Source: Gracilaria gracilis
Taxonomy: Eukaryota; Rhodophyta; Florideophyceae; Gracilariales; Gracilariaceae
Direction: 5' to 3'
Length of the DNA: 64,000 nucleotides
Assembly: GCA_030374805.1 (NCBI GenBank)
Contig: JARGSG010000195.1
Location: 496,001 to 560,000 of the forward strand
Each line of letters starts with the position of its first letter. Position 1 is the first letter of the stretch. Both the position numbers and the translations under genes were made by a program. The notes under the pieces are model-generated. The model did no database searches. It was not told where the DNA came from and was given only the letters and a program-made list of their open reading frames with translations. Below are positions 1 to 12,298 of the stretch, piece by piece.

Positions 1-754
1 ACGTAGAGCTGTTGCATAGTAACGCTGTAAATTGCTGCGAGGCGGCGCCTCGAGAGGAGGAGGGAGAAGGAGGATGGAGAAGGAAGATGGAGAAGGAGGA
101 TGGAGAAGGAGGAGGGAGGAGGGAGAACAGGAAAATGATTGCGAAATGACTTTGCCTCCGCCACGCCGCAGCGGCGGGGAGCACGTCCCTGCGCAGAGAG
201 TCCCTCTGCGAGGGACTCTCTGCGGGTGGGAGCACGCGGGTGGCAAAACTGCATATGCATCGGTGTGGCGGCGTCCGTCAACGGTGCGGAGACGCGCCTG
301 ACAGCGGCGCACGCTCAGCGCGCCACCGCCTTCGCCGCGGCGGCGCCGAACACGTGGCACGGCGCGCACGGCACGTGCTGCCGCCGCGGTGGCGCACCGA
401 TGCGTGCGCGCAGCGCCCGAGATCAACGCGGCTGGCGCGGAAATTGTTTTTTGCGCGCGCGCCGCTGGCGCAACGGCGCACCGCTCGCGCCGCCGACCCT
501 GGCGCGCTGGCTCAGCACCACCGCACAACCGCCCCCAACCGGCGCCTCGTTTACGCCGAGGCCTTCTGCTCGCGTGCCCTACAAATTCGCGCCGCCTCGT
601 CGCGCTACAAAGCTGCGCGCCACTGAGCGTTCTGCTTCGCGCCTCCTTCCCCCTCGTCTGTCAACACCGTTCTCTGTCCCTCCTTCCTCAATTGTCGCCC
701 CCTGTTCCCCTCCCCTGTTCCCCTCCCCTGTTCTCCTCCGACCATTAACACATC
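1..754. promoter_or_regulatory. GC-rich upstream region of the asparagine synthetase gene
   Basis: No convincing gene. The first ~125 bases hold a purine-only imperfect tandem repeat built on GGAGAAGGAGGAT (about 50-125). A perfect 14-bp inverted repeat lies at 192-224. From about 130 to 640 the DNA is strongly GC and CpG rich, with two CACGTG hexamers at 351-356 and 372-377. The last ~100 bases before the ATG are pyrimidine rich, with a repeated CCCCTGTTCCCCTC-like unit at about 698-735, probably the 5' UTR. Open frames here are by-products of GC richness. Confidence 0.6.
192..224. repeat. perfect inverted repeat, 14-bp arms, 5-nt loop
   Basis: Left arm CGCAGAGAGTCCCT (192-205), loop CTGCG (206-210), right arm AGGGACTCTCTGCG (211-224), with no mismatch. 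It lies about 530 bases upstream of the asparagine synthetase ATG. It could be a protein-binding site, a cruciform, or the end of a small element. The symmetry is seen directly; the function is not known. Confidence 0.8.
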
Positions 755-2446
755 ATGTGCGGAATCTTCGCAGTTCTCGGAAGCTCCCTATCTCGTGATG
801 AGCTGGTGCAGCTCACCATCTCTGCCACCAACAAGCTGCAGCACCGCGGTCCAGACGATCTGCAGACCTTCGTCAGTGAGGACGGCTGGGCCGCGTTAGG
901 CTTCGCCCGTCTTCAGATCAACGACCCTGAGCACGGAGCGCAGCCCATGCATATCTCCGACGACACCGTTTGGGCGGTCACCAACGGCGAGATCTACAAC
1001 CATCGCCTCCTTCGCTCAGCCGAGCTCAAGGACGTCCCGCTTCGATCCAACTCCGACTGTGAGGTCATTGCCCCGCTCTATGAGAAGTACGCCACCTCCC
1101 TGTACCCGCATGACCTCTCCCATTTCTACAACACCCTCAAGGGCGTCTTTGCCTCCGTAATTGTTGATCTTGCTCGCAAGCAGTTCGTCGCTGCCAGGGA
1201 TCCCATTGGCGTGCGAGCCATGTACCTTGGCCGCTCCTCGGATGGAGCCGTTTGGATTGCTTCAGAGGCAAAGGCTATTCTTGAACACTGCCAGATGGTC
1301 ACTCCTTTCCTTCCGGGATGTTACTATGCTGCCAAGCGTGGTTTCGAGAAGCACTCCGATTTTGCTCCATACTATAACCCGCTGTTCTACAACCCCGGAT
1401 GGCTTCCCACCGAGAGAGTCAACCTGCAAAAACTACACGACTCGTTCAAGAACGCTTGTGTTCGCCGTCTTATGTCCGATGTGCCGGTTGGTGTCTTCAT
1501 CTCCGGCGGATTGGACTCCTCACTTGTCGCCAGTGTGATTAAGAAAGCCCTTCCTGCCAACTATGTGTTCCACAGTTTCTCGTGCGGCCTGGAGGGGTCT
1601 CCCGATCTCCAAGCCGCTCAAAGAGTCGCTGACTTCTTGGGCACCGAGCATCATGTTCTTACCTTTACTGTGGAGGATGGAATCAGGGCATTGGAGCAGG
1701 TAGTGTACCATTTGGAGACGTACGACATCACCACCATTCGAGCATCCACTCCTATGTTCCTGCTTTCAAAGCTTGTCAAACAATATGTCAAGGTCGTTTT
1801 GAGTGGAGAGGGAGCCGATGAGGTGTTCGGTGGCTATCTGTACTTCCATAACGCCGACTCCGAACAGGCCTTCTATGAGGAAACTGTCCGCCGTGTCAAA
1901 CTTTTGTATACATCGGACGTTCTACGCGGCGATCGATCTACAGCAGCTCAAAGTTTAGAGCTTAGAGTACCCTTCCTTGATCGTGACTTTTTGGATGTCG
2001 CCATGTGTTACTCCGCAAAGGATAAGCTCACCGACAAAGGAAAGCGCATTGAAAAGTGGGCCATTCGCCATGCCTTCTCTGAGCAATTTTGTGGAGAGCA
2101 GTACTTGCCGGAGGATATTCTCATGAGACCAAAGGAGCAGTTCTCAGACGGTGTGGGCTACAACTGGATTGATGGGCTCAAAGATTATTGTGATGATCAA
2201 GTGACCGATAAGATGATGCGAGAGGCACCGCAGACTTTCAAACATGATCCCCCGGCCACCAAGGAAGCTTATTATTATCGTGCATTGTTTGAAAAGACCT
2301 TTGGCAAGTATGAGGGTGCTCAAGGTTTGCGAGAGGGTGTGCACAAATGGGTCCCTCTGTGGTCAGACAGTGATGATCCAAGCGGACGTGCTCAAAAGTT
2401 CCATGCCGCTGCTTACGTCAAGACTATGAACGGGACTTCTCATTAA
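755..2446 (+). CDS. ASNS: asparagine synthetase (glutamine-hydrolysing)
   Basis: Makes asparagine from aspartate, glutamine and ATP in the cytosol. The 563-aa protein begins MCGIF, so Cys2 becomes the N-terminal nucleophile of the class II glutaminase domain once Met is removed. RGPDD (about residues 31-35) and NGEIYNH (about 77-83) are glutaminase motifs. The synthetase domain carries the PPi loop SGGLDSS near residues 250-256 and further conserved LSGEGADE and RVPFLD segments. Length matches plant and animal enzymes (about 560-590 aa). There is a single uninterrupted frame, and the start is fixed by the obligatory Met-Cys. The GC-rich island with E-box-like CACGTG sites upstream is the likely promoter. 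Nothing is missing or broken. Confidence 0.97.
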   Translation: MCGIFAVLGSSLSRDELVQLTISATNKLQHRGPDDLQTFVSEDGWAALGFARLQINDPEHGAQPMHISDDTVWAVTNGEIYNHRLLRSAELKDVPLRSNSDCEVIAPLYEKYATSLYPHDLSHFYNTLKGVFASVIVDLARKQFVAARDPIGVRAMYLGRSSDGAVWIASEAKAILEHCQMVTPFLPGCYYAAKRGFEKHSDFAPYYNPLFYNPGWLPTERVNLQKLHDSFKNACVRRLMSDVPVGVFISGGLDSSLVASVIKKALPANYVFHSFSCGLEGSPDLQAAQRVADFLGTEHHVLTFTVEDGIRALEQVVYHLETYDITTIRASTPMFLLSKLVKQYVKVVLSGEGADEVFGGYLYFHNADSEQAFYEETVRRVKLLYTSDVLRGDRSTAAQSLELRVPFLDRDFLDVAMCYSAKDKLTDKGKRIEKWAIRHAFSEQFCGEQYLPEDILMRPKEQFSDGVGYNWIDGLKDYCDDQVTDKMMREAPQTFKHDPPATKEAYYYRALFEKTFGKYEGAQGLREGVHKWVPLWSDSDDPSGRAQKFHAAAYVKTMNGTSH

Positions 2447-4247
2447 CTGTCAACGCTTATTCTGAGCTTGTTTCAACGGCATATAAAGATTTCGGACTAT
2501 GTTACGTGTACATGATTTGATGCAGAAGTTAGACTTCTTAATTATTTCTCTTACTACGCGTAGATTTTGTGCCGCCAACACTCTTTCCTTGTGTGGAATG
2601 CGAACGTGGAGTTAGTCGCCACACGGGGGGTTTGCTAACAACCCCAACTTTCTTTGGAAGGACAGGTTACAGTTCAGGTGGTGAGTGGATGAGTAGCGAT
2701 GCGGCACAGCTTTTAAGTCATTGCTGCCTAGCTTTCTGGACAACACGATGCGAGTTGTTGGAGCTAGAAAAGCAGAGGAGGGCTAACCCTTTAGCTCGCA
2801 GCTACTCCACATCATGTGCATGATGTAGGTCCTAAATATTATTTACTCCGTATTTTCGTCCAACGCGGAGGCAAACATCTTTCAGCCTGACGAAGATAAA
2901 GAAAAGCCAATGATTAACAATCAAAGTGTTCTTACTGAAGAAAGAAGAACCCCAACAACAAAGAGCACAATTCTATACTGTAACCATCCACAATGCCATT
3001 GCTGTGCTAAAGGGCAAAGAGGGTACGCGCACTGGGCTTCTATACATACTGCTTACTTTTCTTCAACCGCTAAAGCGTTTCGTACCGATAACTACCGCCT
3101 TCTTCCTAGCATGTACCTCTTCATTCAACCTCTAGAGAGATCGTCGACTGAGGCGCACACCACGACGTGGGGCTTGTACAGTTCTTCACACAGAAGACAA
3201 GCGTACTGTATCTATATCTTGCTTTCACATGCAGTGGTTGTTCCCCGCAGCCCCCAATTGAATTCCTTCTCTGTAGCACTTTCTATGGCCCAAAAGCAGA
3301 AGGGAGCTCAGGATTGGAAGCATTGGTTAGAAACATTACTCTAGTCTTGGTTCCCTGCGCTCGACGATGCTCGTGTTCAGAGATACGAACACTTGGAAGG
3401 GGTCGAAGAAGTTTTCCTGATCATATGGGGAAGTCACAGACACAGACGTTGAGCATACTACTTTTAGAGGGTAACCACAAGTATCTCAACAATGGCAACG
3501 CGTGCGTACTTCCCATCAAATCGGACTGCGATTGGTCTTGGCGACATATCTGCTGCAATAATCTTCGTCTTCTGTCGTTTCTACCGGCTGTCCAACTGTT
3601 TGGAATCACGTATGCTACGTTCCATCTATGACATGGTATTATTCCGATCATTGAGAGTTGTTTGGCAGAACATCACTCTTCGGACAAATTCTGGCCCACT
3701 ACAAGTTTCTAGCCCTGCTACTGACAATCGCGTGGTATTTTCCGTTGGTTGTCGGAGGCCCGATTATCATTGCACAATCACTTGCCCATTCAAAGGTGGT
3801 CTCGCGAAATGACTATCGAACTGTCACTTTCGCAGACTGATGGTCCCGTTTGTTTTGTCAATAGCGTCAACGAGGCCTGCCCCGTACGGCGCACACTTCA
3901 CTTCAACTGTCACCCCAACTCTTTTCATGAACGTCCCACAAAAATCTTAAACGTGCTTGTGACGCGACTTATACAATAACTTCGCATGACATTGCCGTCT
4001 GTACACCCATGGCAACCTCGTTTGCACGGTACCAGGTGCAAACCTACTTTCTTTGCACATGTGCGGGGCCATTGGTCCTTCCTAACAAGGCTTTCAATAT
4101 CCGCAGCATAAGTGCCTCAACTCGACATTTCGGCCAGGTCCGAAATATACTTGCCAGCCATCTTCCGATACAACCTATGAAGCTTCGGGGTGACGCGGAT
4201 TAACTCGTGTTCAAGAGTTCAATCCTGGCGCACGCCTAAGGCATCTA
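2447..4247. other. intergenic region, no supported gene
   Basis: 1.8 kb between two plus-strand genes. It holds only short overlapping open frames with no recognisable protein, no consistent coding bias and no clear splice chain. A T-arm-like string near 4214-4232 does not fold into a tRNA. It presumably contains the 3' UTR of asparagine synthetase and the promoter of the next gene. Confidence 0.5.
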
Positions 4248-6587
4248 ATGATGCCATCCATTGTCGCGTTTCTGCTGCTCTGCATATTGGTGACCTGCGG
4301 TAGGGCGGAAGGCCATCCACAAGCCCATCTTCAGATAAAGCGCGCCACATTTTCTTCGAAGCCCGGTGGCGATTTCCATTTGTCGCCAAAGAATGTCGCA
4401 TCTGCACATTCTGTCCGTTCTCCAGCGGAGAGACTCACGGTGATGGATTTCAGCGTACCTGAGCTCTCTGCCACGTCTTTCGAAGGAAACAGCGGTGGTG
4501 GAATGGACGGCGCAGAAGCACCGACAGCATCTCTACAACCCACTTCTTTCGAGGAGCCAGGCGCAAGTGTTGCCCCTACCTCATTTCCATCGATACCAAC
4601 AAGAACACCAGAACCTACTGCAGGTTCTACATCTCACACTGATTTCGGCGCCCAGGACGACTCTTCTGATTTCTCCCCACAGGCGAGCGCGCCTGAGAGC
4701 AGGGAACCTCCCAGAATCCAGTTCCGAAGGTTCAATTCCGATGGTTCACTTGCCGCCGTGTTTGCCACTCCGACCAAATCACCAGAACCGACTTCAGATC
4801 CTTTGGGTAACTTCTTTGAAAGTGTTTCAGAGAACTCTCCATCAAAATCTGCGGAGCCCGAACTGGACAACGTTCCGGAGGCGACTGAAGACAGTGACGA
4901 CGATGTTGAAGGAGCTGCATCAACAAATACTCAAGAGGAGGAAACTTTCATTGGTCCCATGCCAGAGTTGTCCCCATTAGTTACTCCGTCTCCAGAGATT
5001 TTCGAGGAGGATGAAGAGCTTGTTGAAGATGACAAAAACGTCATTGGAAATGGCACCAATAATTCAGATAAACCCAAACCACGACAGTCTGTGTTTGTTT
5101 CCGGGCCTGTAACTGCATCGGTAACATGGAACAAAGGAGATCCTCCTGTGTTTTCGTTTGCGTCATCCGAGAACAATGAATCAGTTGTTGAAAACAGCGA
5201 TGAAGGCACGCCCGTCAGTGAGGACGCCGAAGCGTCTGGGGATGATCTCCTTGAGGCCTCTTCTGAACCTGAACTTGATACCGAAGATGGAGGAGATACT
5301 GCGATCGGGCGATTGCAGCCAAAGAGCCCCGGACGTCCAAAACCGATCAACAGTGAAAGCTCCACCGAAGCCTTTATCATGCCTACACATGCACCGGGTA
5401 CAGGTGCAACTTCTCCATTGTCTGAATCGACCAATGGCAATCCAATTACACAGGAACAAACGCGGCCATTAGACACAACCGGTTTAGAAACCATTTCGTC
5501 TTCGCCCAAGCCATCGAACGTTGAAGGCAAAGAACAAAGCGTCTCAAGTATTGGGGATGGAGTTGAAGAGAGTTCTGCGGATGCTTCGCCTTTGGAAGTG
5601 TTATCAGGGGTTTCTGGTACCATTGGTACTTCTGCCGATATCATGGACGAAATAGAACCTGGATTTTCGGCGGAACCTGAAGCATCTGCAGAAATACCCA
5701 TGCCATCTGAAGAACCTGAGCTATTGACAGTCACGATAATCGTGAGACATCCACCTTCTTTTGGTGCCCAAGAACTAGCGGAAGAGATTCGTCTAAATTC
5801 AAACGAGTTCGTCACTCCAGATGAATGGGAAATAGTCACCCTCTTTCAGATATCACAGCTGTCAAAGTTTGCTGCTGTTGATGTGGACAATACGAGTGTT
5901 CTGAAGGATGCGTCCGAAGATGGTCTCATTTCCTTTGAACTTCTTTTGGAAACTCAGTGTACAGCTGACGCGGAGTGCCAGCCGAAGCTACAGAAATACA
6001 AGGAATTTGTTAGAGATGGTCGCATGGACGAAACACTTGCTGCACATGATTTCAGTAGAGTTTCCGTATTCCTTGAAGGAGAGATGACGGAAAGATCTAA
6101 ACCATTGGCAGCGATAGGAACGTCTGGTCTTGGAGTTGGTGTAATCGCAGGAATTGCTGTGGGTGGCGTTGCCCTGATGTCCCTCGTTGTTCTCGTCGCA
6201 GTTGTAGCGGCCAACATGAGGAACGGTTCCACTAGAAACCACTCCTCCAATTATGACTCTGACCTGGAGTTTGAAGACGACGTTGGACCAGGGAATGAAT
6301 TACCTCTTGATCAGGGATCTTTCATGATCAGCAATTTTGGAGGTACTCCTCGTAACTCAACAGCGATGATTCCCTGGTTAAATGACTCCTCTGCAGGTTC
6401 CGGCATGGAGTACAGCTCGCAGTCTTTCATTTCGGTTGATTCTATGGCACCAGGTGATGCAAACAGAATGTCACAGTATCGGTTTGAGGAAACGAAGTCT
6501 TCAGCTTCTGGATCTGAAATTGATGAAGAGGTTTCTCAAGTTGTAGGACCACAAGAAAGCGGGAGTACCGTGTACGCTGTGCAATAA
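4248..6587 (+). CDS. mucin-like type I membrane protein of unknown function
   Basis: 779 aa, not recognised as a known family. The N-terminus is a classic signal peptide (Met-Met, then a Val/Ala/Leu-rich core ending near CGRAEG, about residues 1-23). Residues about 60-480 are Ser/Thr/Pro/Glu rich, with repeated short PEPT and EPEL units (TPEPTAGS, SPEPTSDP, SAEPELDN, SSEPELDT, SEEPELLT) and Asn-X-Ser/Thr sites, as expected of an O-glycosylated stalk. Residues about 485-615 look more globular and contain two Cys, perhaps a membrane-proximal domain. One transmembrane helix (GVIAGIAVGGVALMSLVV, about 626-652) is followed by a Ser-rich acidic tail of about 125 aa. Two adjacent ATGs could start it. 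Likely a cell-surface or cell-wall-contacting protein (inference). Confidence 0.85.
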   Translation: MMPSIVAFLLLCILVTCGRAEGHPQAHLQIKRATFSSKPGGDFHLSPKNVASAHSVRSPAERLTVMDFSVPELSATSFEGNSGGGMDGAEAPTASLQPTSFEEPGASVAPTSFPSIPTRTPEPTAGSTSHTDFGAQDDSSDFSPQASAPESREPPRIQFRRFNSDGSLAAVFATPTKSPEPTSDPLGNFFESVSENSPSKSAEPELDNVPEATEDSDDDVEGAASTNTQEEETFIGPMPELSPLVTPSPEIFEEDEELVEDDKNVIGNGTNNSDKPKPRQSVFVSGPVTASVTWNKGDPPVFSFASSENNESVVENSDEGTPVSEDAEASGDDLLEASSEPELDTEDGGDTAIGRLQPKSPGRPKPINSESSTEAFIMPTHAPGTGATSPLSESTNGNPITQEQTRPLDTTGLETISSSPKPSNVEGKEQSVSSIGDGVEESSADASPLEVLSGVSGTIGTSADIMDEIEPGFSAEPEASAEIPMPSEEPELLTVTIIVRHPPSFGAQELAEEIRLNSNEFVTPDEWEIVTLFQISQLSKFAAVDVDNTSVLKDASEDGLISFELLLETQCTADAECQPKLQKYKEFVRDGRMDETLAAHDFSRVSVFLEGEMTERSKPLAAIGTSGLGVGVIAGIAVGGVALMSLVVLVAVVAANMRNGSTRNHSSNYDSDLEFEDDVGPGNELPLDQGSFMISNFGGTPRNSTAMIPWLNDSSAGSGMEYSSQSFISVDSMAPGDANRMSQYRFEETKSSASGSEIDEEVSQVVGPQESGSTVYAVQ

Positions 6588-8962
<2,375 letters not shown>

Positions 8963-9092
8963 GGCATAAACAGCAAATCGTATTATGCATTCGTTTTCAG
9001 GGGATGAACTTGAGCTCCCAGACCAGCATTGGAGTGCAGACGACGAAGTTTCGAGGTTTACTTATGACATGGTGCTGTCAACAAGCCGCTGA

Positions 9093-11192
9093 TTACCATG
9101 ACCTTGACAAGGAAGTCTCTTGCAGAAGATTCTCACTATACAGATACGAAAACAGGAGCAAGGCTATCACGAGAAGTATTGCTAAGAAATTGAAGTCAGA
9201 ATCAAGAAAATCGAACTTCCCAATAGGATGTACCTGAGTAAAAAGCATATCGAGCCCTGTCAAGACAATATGACTTGTACTCTCCCTTGACATGTCAGGA
9301 GCGCACAACACCGATTGAATTCCAACTGGCTGGATTCTATTCTCCTCCACGTAAATATTGTCATAGGACGAGGACTGAAGCGAAAGCGACGGAGAATACC
9401 TCCTCAGATACTCCGAAGCGTATGCCAAGTTCATGTCTTTCGGTCGTCGTGCATCTACTGTTGACTTCGACACAAGAGCGCTCTGTCCGGAGTCCAAAAC
9501 AAACAAAACTGATTGTTCTGTGACACCGAGTTTAGTTCTTGTCACGGCCATCCCAGCAGGTACGTGTGTTAGAACCATGCTCGATCTTACTGTATAAGGA
9601 TGATCTTCCGGACCTGATATGGACAGTGTATCGTCCGGGGTACATGTTGAATTAGCATGATTTGCTTCGGGTTTTTGTCCCTTCTGTTGAATGAGAGTCA
9701 AGTACGAGAGCGAAGTCCAATATCTCGAAAATGATTCTTGTAGACGTTTTAGAACCCATGAAGCATGAAGTCCTTTTTGCTGATACATATCCACTATATG
9801 AATTTCATTTACCAATAACTCTGTATTCCAAGTTGTATACAAAAACCAGTTTTCTCCCTTTGTTCCCAAAGAAGTGGGTACTGATCTCGGATGTTCAATC
9901 ACCTCGTAGGTTTCACCAGAGCGTCCATCTATGAGCATGGAATAAACACACTCCTTCTCTTTGTCAAACGAAAGAACGATAAGAACATGCTGATATGCAT
10001 ATTTGAATAACACCCGTCGATCACCTGTTAATCGAACAGAAGGTGGGCTTATCGTAGTTTCAAATGGGTGCCGTTGGTCATAGATGACGGAGAAGATCTT
10101 TGAATTATGAGCAACGTTTATCTTCCATATTGTTGACTCGGCATCAAACGCATTTAGCTCAGAACCCCCTGCTTCATACCGGATTCGAATCATATGTGTT
10201 TCGTCCAGAATAGTACTCGCTGCGGAAACAACTTCATTCCGGCCATTAGCGTCCAAAAGGTGAACACATACATATGCTTTACATGTTGTATGTATAGCTG
10301 CACTTCGCACGACGAAGTCCTTGTATATCTTCTGAAAGAGTTCTTCCCCTGAAATCGCGCTCAGCGTCATTACTTTCGAATCCTTTCCATTGAGGCAGAC
10401 TATGGCCACAACTTCTGCATGGCCGTTGACAAGTCGGCATTTACCCTTCAAAGATTGTTTCCAAAGCATTTTCAAGTCTGCCCCACTATCCAGTCCGGCG
10501 ACGAAACCCAATTCTGATAGCAGCACTATTACTCGCAGGTTTTCAAAAGGAAACAAAGTTACATCTAGCGGATGTGAAATGCCTTCCTCACGATACCAAA
10601 GAACTTCGCCATGTCTTAGAGCTTCAAATCGACCATCATCTAACGATATAAGGGTTACATTCTGAACTTGCCATGTTCTTCTGCCAATGCTATAACTGTC
10701 AAGCTCTTCCGCAGATATGGGGGGTGTTTCATTCTCTTCGTCCAGCAAACGTGAGACGCCGTTCAGAAGACTGACTTGCCAGGTTTCTTCTGACTCACAA
10801 GATTGATATAAGACCATTTCTCCTTTCAGACCTTGCAGTTGACAAGAACTCATCTCCCACAGTATAGAACCGTTTCTTTGACATGAACGTATTCTGTTGT
10901 CAGAAAATTGAGCCACAATGACTTCTCCGTTGGACACGACGGCCGTAGGGTGGACTGGATCTCTTGATATTGGATGCGGAAGTCGCCACAAGATGGAGCC
11001 GTCGCTAATGCTCAACGACGCTATAGTCGATCGTGCTGTGAGCACAATTACATCAGATTGCGGATATGAGGAGTTTGGAACAAAGACCCATACAACCCGG
11101 CCCAGGCCTTTTCGGAATAATGGCGAGGGCGACACCGCGATCTGGAGACTCGAGAAGCAAAGGAAGAAAACAGCGAACAGGATTAGCTTCAT
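9093..11192 (-). CDS. EMC1: ER membrane protein complex subunit 1
   Basis: Largest lumenal subunit of the EMC, which inserts tail-anchored and multipass proteins into the ER membrane. The start is the first ATG (MKLILFAVFF), which opens a hydrophobic signal peptide; the open frame upstream has no ATG. 699 aa, closer to yeast (about 760) than human (about 990). The N-terminal part has PQQ-like beta-propeller strands with the repeating pattern of a short loop then SDGSILWRLP or NGSILWEM. The C-terminal DUF1620-type region includes YASEYLRRYSP and an end typical of the family (GLDMLFTQVHPIGKFDFLD), followed by one transmembrane helix (FNFLAILLVIALLLFSYLY) and a short cytosolic tail. It diverges from the BLTP2 gene. 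Confidence 0.9.
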   Translation of the reverse strand: MKLILFAVFFLCFSSLQIAVSPSPLFRKGLGRVVWVFVPNSSYPQSDVIVLTARSTIASLSISDGSILWRLPHPISRDPVHPTAVVSNGEVIVAQFSDNRIRSCQRNGSILWEMSSCQLQGLKGEMVLYQSCESEETWQVSLLNGVSRLLDEENETPPISAEELDSYSIGRRTWQVQNVTLISLDDGRFEALRHGEVLWYREEGISHPLDVTLFPFENLRVIVLLSELGFVAGLDSGADLKMLWKQSLKGKCRLVNGHAEVVAIVCLNGKDSKVMTLSAISGEELFQKIYKDFVVRSAAIHTTCKAYVCVHLLDANGRNEVVSAASTILDETHMIRIRYEAGGSELNAFDAESTIWKINVAHNSKIFSVIYDQRHPFETTISPPSVRLTGDRRVLFKYAYQHVLIVLSFDKEKECVYSMLIDGRSGETYEVIEHPRSVPTSLGTKGENWFLYTTWNTELLVNEIHIVDMYQQKGLHASWVLKRLQESFSRYWTSLSYLTLIQQKGQKPEANHANSTCTPDDTLSISGPEDHPYTVRSSMVLTHVPAGMAVTRTKLGVTEQSVLFVLDSGQSALVSKSTVDARRPKDMNLAYASEYLRRYSPSLSLQSSSYDNIYVEENRIQPVGIQSVLCAPDMSRESTSHIVLTGLDMLFTQVHPIGKFDFLDSDFNFLAILLVIALLLFSYLYSENLLQETSLSRSW

Positions 11193-12298
11193 TTGCGCAA
11201 GGCTTGGACCTGTACCCAACTTGATGAGGATCCGCTTTGCTACTGAGAAAGTAATTCTAGAAACTGCGAGCCACTATCATCACCATCATGGTAAGGGGTG
11301 CATGATGTCGGGAACTGGGTATAGAATAAAAAAATATCATGAACGGTATACGAATACAACCATGACGGTGCAGGATGGCAATAAAGACTCCGAAAGAATA
11401 CAAAGAATAACGGGGAAACCCTATTCCAGGATCTTGGGGTCGCTCTTGCAGCAAGATTTTAAGAGTTGAGACGGTAACGTTCCCAGTGCTGCGAATCGAA
11501 TCTACCGTTGTACCCTTGGTATAGATATCTACAGGGGCACAGCCGAGTCGTCCTCCGGCGAATTGCTGAGCTTTTGTTTGAAGCCAGATGGATCAGACTC
11601 AGAGGAACAATGGCTTACGCTTGATGAATTGGCTGGAAAAGAAAGGACAGACGTTGGACCTCAATATGTTACGGTCCGAAAGTTGCGTGTATGATCCGAA
11701 AGTTTTGTTCGTAGGTTACGACGTACGCGACGCGTGTGTGTGTGTACACGTACGTGTACTTGTACAGAGAGGAATTAGTGATTGCCAATCACATCGCCGG
11801 ACGCTACACTGTTGTGATGCGCATCACATCACGGGCACACGTGCACGGGCTTGGCCAACGGTAGGTACCGTCGTACCGACGGTACCTGTGCAACAACTAA
11901 TTTACACAGGCAGCATGTCACTGTGAGTGAGAACAGCAGATGGCAATTGCCGTTGAATGCAAGGAACAGGTCTACTGCTCCGCACTTTCAAGTGCTTGGA
12001 GCTCTGTGCCAGCCTCTGCCACGCAGCTGCCAAGGTCACCGAAAGAGCGTGAAGACTACAGACACGGTTGTATGCAGCTTTTCTTCGTCGATTGAGAGTT
12101 GCAGAGTCGCGCCTCTTCACCGAAAGACGTTGCTCCAGGTCCCGTAGGGGACGGTTTGCTCCCACGCGAGCCCCACGTCGTCCATTCGTTTATGCGCATG
12201 CACCAGAATCCCGTTCCGGTGTCAAGCACATCGCTCTTCAACAAGTCTTAAGCGTTTTCGATCACGACATGCTCTCAATTGGGTAGCGAACGCCAAGC
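11193..12298. promoter_or_regulatory. divergent intergenic region between EMC1 and BLTP2
   Basis: 1.1 kb with no supported gene; several open frames overlap on both strands without similarity. It is rich in GTAC/ACGT palindromes: GTACACGTACGTGTAC at 11744-11759, and an 11-bp-arm inverted repeat with a TAC loop at 11863-11887. TACCGTTGTAC occurs at 11503-11513 and TACCCTTGGTA directly after it. Confidence 0.5.
11863..11887. repeat. perfect inverted repeat, 11-bp arms, 3-nt loop
   Basis: Left arm AGGTACCGTCG (11863-11873), loop TAC, right arm CGACGGTACCT (11877-11887). The GGTACC core and TACCG flank recur in a 20-bp palindrome at 49527-49546. No function is known. Confidence 0.8.

Noticed and set aside
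4214-4240. tRNA T-arm-like string GAGTTCAATCC
   Set aside because: The flanking bases do not pair into a T stem and no D arm or acceptor stem is found upstream.
4931-5839. 302-codon minus-strand frame
   Set aside because: Antisense shadow of the Ser/Glu-rich mucin-like gene; composition mirrors the sense strand.
10918-11469. 183-codon plus-strand frame across the EMC1 5' end
   Set aside because: Mostly antisense to EMC1 coding sequence; no recognisable domain.
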